From Qipengyuania oceanensis (GTDB taxonomy: Bacteria > Pseudomonadota > Alphaproteobacteria > Sphingomonadales > Sphingomonadaceae), in contig NZ_WTYN01000005.1 in the NCBI RefSeq assembly GCF_009827535.1, positions 1 to 64,000 of the forward strand: a DNA stretch of 64,000 nucleotides, written 5' to 3'. Shown in pieces: positions 61,521 to 64,000 of this stretch; the first letter of the stretch is position 1, and each line of letters opens with the position of its first letter. A model generated the notes under the pieces. That model ran no database searches, was not told where the DNA came from, and saw only the letters and a list, made by a program, of their open reading frames with translations. Both the position numbers and the translations under genes were made by a program.

Positions 61521-61858
61521 AATCGATGGAAGAGATGATGGCGGCCGCGCAGAAGGCAGCCGAGACGATCCAGAGCCAGATGGGCGAGGCGCAAGCCAGG
61601 CTCGACTCTCTCGAGGTCGAAGGGCAATCGGGCGGTGGTCTGGTCAAGATCCGGTGCACTGCCAAGGGCCGCATCCTGTCGGTCGCGATCGACGACAGCC
61701 TGATGGTGCCCGCTGAAAAGCAGATGCTCGAGGACCTCGTCACCGCCGCCTTCAACGATGCGCGCGGCAAGGCCGACCGGGTCGCCAATGACGAGATGCA
61801 GAAGATCCAGTCGGGCATGGGCCTGCCGCCCGGATTCAATTTGCCCGGAATGGGGTGA
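61517..61858 (+). CDS. ybaB: YbaB/EbfC family nucleoid-associated protein
   Basis: A 113-residue protein of the YbaB/EbfC family: MEEMMAAAQKAAETIQSQMG (helix), VEGQSGGGLVKIRCTAKGR (central sheet) and LEDLVTAAFNDARGKADRVA. It binds DNA as a dimer. It is translationally coupled to dnaX (ATGA overlap). Confidence 0.94.
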   Translation: MKSMEEMMAAAQKAAETIQSQMGEAQARLDSLEVEGQSGGGLVKIRCTAKGRILSVAIDDSLMVPAEKQMLEDLVTAAFNDARGKADRVANDEMQKIQSGMGLPPGFNLPGMG

Positions 61859-61889
61859 ATGCGTTACGCTGTCGCCAAGGAGAGACACC

Positions 61890-62684
61890 ATGGCGACAGT
61901 GATGAACGATAATGCGCACGGTTCGGACGCGGATGTTCGCAGCAAGGTCAGCGACGAGGAATGGCAGGTCCGCGTCGACCTTGCGGCAGCCTACCGGCTG
62001 GTCGCGCATTACGGCTGGGATGACCTGATCTTCACGCACCTGTCGGCCCGCGTTCCGGGGCCGGAGCATCACTTCCTCATCAATCCCTACGACATGATGT
62101 TCGACGAGATCACCGCCTCGAGCCTGGTCAAGATCGACGTCGAGGGGCAGCCGGTGATCGAAACCAGCCATCCGGTGAACCCGGCCGGCTTCACGATCCA
62201 CTCGGCGCTGCACATGAATTGCGACGATGCGCACGCCGTGATGCATGTCCACACACCTGCCGGACAGGCCGTCAGCGCCATGGAATTCGGTCTGCTGCCG
62301 CACACCCAGACCGCGATGATCGCGGGGCACGACATCGCCTATCACAACTACGAAGGTATCGCGACGGACCTCGAAGAGCGCGAGCGGCTGGTCCAGGACA
62401 TGGGCGACAAGCACGTCATGATCCTGCGCAACCACGGCACTCTCGCGATCGGCGAAACGGTCGGGCAGTGTTTCCTGCGGCTCTATTTCCTGGAGCGGGC
62501 CTGCGATGCGCAGGTCAAGATGCTAAGCGCCGGGCGCGAAAACCTGAATACGCCGCCGCAGGGCACGCCCGAAAAGGTCAAGGAACAGACCCGACCGGAA
62601 GGAATGGGCGTGGTCGCGGACCGTCTCGCCTGGCCTGCATTGCTGCGCAAGCTCGACCGGATGGACCCCAGCTTCCGCACCTGA
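61890..62684 (+). CDS. Class II aldolase/adducin family protein
   Basis: A 264-residue protein with the class II aldolase fold: WDDLIFTHLSARVPG, LVKIDVEGQPV, GFTIHSALHMNCDDAHAVMH and metal ligands in VMHVHTPAGQ (two His) and ILRNHGTLAIG (third His). Relatives act on sugar phosphates or serve as adducin-like proteins; the substrate is unknown. AAGGAG lies 6 bases before the ATG. Confidence 0.9.
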   Translation: MATVMNDNAHGSDADVRSKVSDEEWQVRVDLAAAYRLVAHYGWDDLIFTHLSARVPGPEHHFLINPYDMMFDEITASSLVKIDVEGQPVIETSHPVNPAGFTIHSALHMNCDDAHAVMHVHTPAGQAVSAMEFGLLPHTQTAMIAGHDIAYHNYEGIATDLEERERLVQDMGDKHVMILRNHGTLAIGETVGQCFLRLYFLERACDAQVKMLSAGRENLNTPPQGTPEKVKEQTRPEGMGVVADRLAWPALLRKLDRMDPSFRT

Positions 62685-62706
62685 TCTGCCGCACCGCGAA
62701 ATGAAA

Positions 62707-62750
62707 TGGCCGCCGCCCGGTCCCGCTTCTGGCGGGGAAGGCAGCGGCCA
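62707..62750. terminator. Hairpin between the aldolase and DUF1153 genes
   Basis: TGGCCGC (62707-62713) pairs with GCGGCCA (62744-62750), with an inner CCCGC/GCGGG stem. It lies between convergent genes but lacks a strong T-run. Confidence 0.5.
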
Positions 62751-62782
62751 GTTCGACTGAGCGAAGACCAGGTGTGTCGGCG

Positions 62783-63061
62783 TCAGCCGACCTCTTCGAT
62801 GTCGAAGTCCATGTTGCGTTCGCCGCGCTTGGCGAGGTCCTTTTGCCAGCTCTTGAATTCCCCCTGGCTCAAGAGATAGCGCCAGCGTGCCTCGTCGAAG
62901 GTGATCAGCTTGTCGCGTACGGCGCGCACGACCTCGGCCTTGCGGCTTGCGGTCCAGTTCACGTCGTAGCTCTCGGGCAGCTTCACGCGCGCATCGAATG
63001 CGCCCTTCTGCGGGATCCGGGCTTCGGGTAGTTGCGACTCGGGTACTTTATTTTCGGACAT
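62783..63061 (-). CDS. DUF1153 family protein (SciP-like helix-turn-helix)
   Basis: A 92-residue protein. Its C-terminal half, ASRKAEVVRAVRDKLITFDE followed by ARWRYLLSQGEFKSWQKDL, matches the DUF1153 helix-turn-helix. That family includes SciP, the small CtrA-inhibitory protein of Caulobacter. It differs from SciP in lacking the PDGxPLTLADLP segment and the TKVQ-x-Y end, and in having ARWRY for ACERY, so it may be a divergent paralogue. AGAGGA precedes the ATG. It is divergent from lon; in Caulobacter, SciP is a Lon substrate. Confidence 0.78.
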   Translation of the reverse strand: MSENKVPESQLPEARIPQKGAFDARVKLPESYDVNWTASRKAEVVRAVRDKLITFDEARWRYLLSQGEFKSWQKDLAKRGERNMDFDIEEVG

Positions 63062-63307
63062 GGTTGGGTTCCTCTGCGATTTTTGCCCCCACCATTTCCG
63101 CAATCTTGCGGATAATACTTAACTTCGCACTGAGCCTTGCGGTGAATCCGGATTAAGCCTGTTTTTCGGGACGAACCGTTTTCGAGGGAAAAGACGCGCA
63201 CTCGTCCACAAACCCGGCAGTGCCCGGCGTTGCAGGCGGGACGGCTCGTCCCCATATTCCGTCTCGAACACGAATTGCGGCCCGCAGCGCCGTTCAGGAA
63301 ACCGATT

Positions 63308-64000
63308 ATGCAGACCTTCCCGCTCCTTCCCCTTCGCGACATCGTCGTCTTCCCCGGCATGGTCGTTCCGCTCTTCGTCGGGCGCGACAAGTCGGTCGCC
63401 GCCCTCGAAGCGGCGATGGAAAGCGACAAGGACGTGTTTCTGCTCGCGCAGCTCGACCCGGGGTGCGACGATCCCGAGCGCGACGATCTCTACGATACCG
63501 GGGTCATCGCGCAGGTCCTGCAGATGCTGAAGCTGCCCGACGGGACGGTTCGCGTCCTGGTCGAGGGCAGCGGGCGTGCGCGCGTCGAAGCCATGCGGGC
63601 CGACGGTGACCTCGTGCTCGTCGATGTCGAGCCGCTGGATGCCGAGACCGCTTCCGGCAGCGAAGTCACCGCGATGATGCGTCAGGTGGTCGAGCAATTC
63701 GCCGATTATGCCAAGCTCAACAAGAAGCTGGGCGAGGGCAGTCACGAGGACTTGGGCGAGATCGACGATGCCGGCCAGCTGGCCGACGCGGTTGCCGCCG
63801 CGATCCAGACCAAGGTTTCGGACAAGCAGGCCCTGCTTACCGAGCGCAATCCGCTGAAGCGGCTCGAAATGGTCCTGTCCTTCATGGAGGGCGAGCTGTC
63901 GGTGCTGCAGGTGGAGCGCAAGATCCGCGGCCGCGTAAAGCGGCAGATGGAGAAGACGCAGCGCGAATATTATCTCAACGAACAGCTGAAGGCGATCCAG
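63308..64000 (+). CDS. lon: ATP-dependent protease Lon (5' part, cut by window end)
   Basis: The first 231 codons of Lon: FPLLPLRDIVVFPGMVVPLF, VGRDKSVAALEAAM, then VLVEGSGRARV and the coiled-coil region QTKVSDKQALLTERNPLKRL and QREYYLNEQLKAIQ. The AAA+ and Ser-Lys protease parts lie beyond the window. AGGAAA precedes the ATG at 63308. Confidence 0.95.
   Translation, partial: MQTFPLLPLRDIVVFPGMVVPLFVGRDKSVAALEAAMESDKDVFLLAQLDPGCDDPERDDLYDTGVIAQVLQMLKLPDGTVRVLVEGSGRARVEAMRADGDLVLVDVEPLDAETASGSEVTAMMRQVVEQFADYAKLNKKLGEGSHEDLGEIDDAGQLADAVAAAIQTKVSDKQALLTERNPLKRLEMVLSFMEGELSVLQVERKIRGRVKRQMEKTQREYYLNEQLKAIQ

Overview
The window is about 64% GC and dense with genes. It looks like a chromosomal segment of an alphaproteobacterium of the order Sphingomonadales, most likely an Erythrobacter/Qipengyuania/Altererythrobacter-type organism. 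Supporting traits are a complete PhyR-NepR-EcfG general stress response locus, HWE-type histidine kinases, a PHA synthase/phasin pair, the ffs-dnaX-ybaB order, DUF1153, DUF1476-like small genes next to lon, and an ETC complex I NDUFS4-like gene. This assignment rests on gene content, not on a search.

Layout. 1-2340 is a looser, more AT-rich accessory stretch: a decayed DUF421 gene, a small coiled-coil ORF, a CPBP protease and a PRC-barrel protein. 2341-9572 holds a YadA-like adhesin, a LOG protein, thiD-DUF1272-glmM, sodB and an AI-2E family transporter. 9635-14815 is the general stress response locus: ecfG and nepR, a CHASE/HWE kinase, phyR, an Fnr-like regulator, a probable small RNA ending in a strong terminator, and a FAT GUY-like single-domain response regulator. 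At least three EcfG-type promoters (GGAAC-N16/17-CGTT) sit inside it. Two of them are symmetric and can be read in both directions.

14880-25856 holds an acetyltransferase-like gene, a desaturase, a small lipoprotein, lptFG, DUF427, clpS and a phasin. Here an IS1380-family element, with a cytochrome P450 gene and the first part of an M20 amidohydrolase as passengers, has jumped into a GNAT gene that followed lptG. The 3,246-bp insert is bounded by a 5-bp direct repeat, and removing it restores a 172-codon GNAT frame exactly. This is the arrangement known from ISEcp1 one-ended transposition.

25887-31570 has phaC, an AlaC-like aminotransferase, a winged-helix regulator overlapping a crotonase, and a thioesterase. 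tRNA-Cys and tRNA-Thr follow, then a truncated adhesin. 32672-38871 reads as a sulfide/persulfide and cytochrome bd block: persulfide dioxygenase-like MBL protein, two YeeE/YedE half-proteins, SulP, CydA, CydB and a 40-residue DUF2474 subunit. 38841-42785 holds membrane proteins, a PadR regulator with a palindromic operator, and a convergent response regulator/HWE kinase pair. 43082-64000 is mostly housekeeping: tRNA-Pro, yajC-secD-secF, an XRE regulator, DUF6456, a uracil-DNA glycosylase-like protein and an ABC-F ATPase. It continues with a SIMPL-PepSY-two-component cluster, chorismate mutase, polyprenyl synthase, aldo/keto reductase, hrpB, an NDUFS4-like protein and a class A beta-lactamase with the Cys69/Cys238 pair. 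It ends with SRP RNA, dnaX, ybaB, a class II aldolase, DUF1153 and the start of lon.
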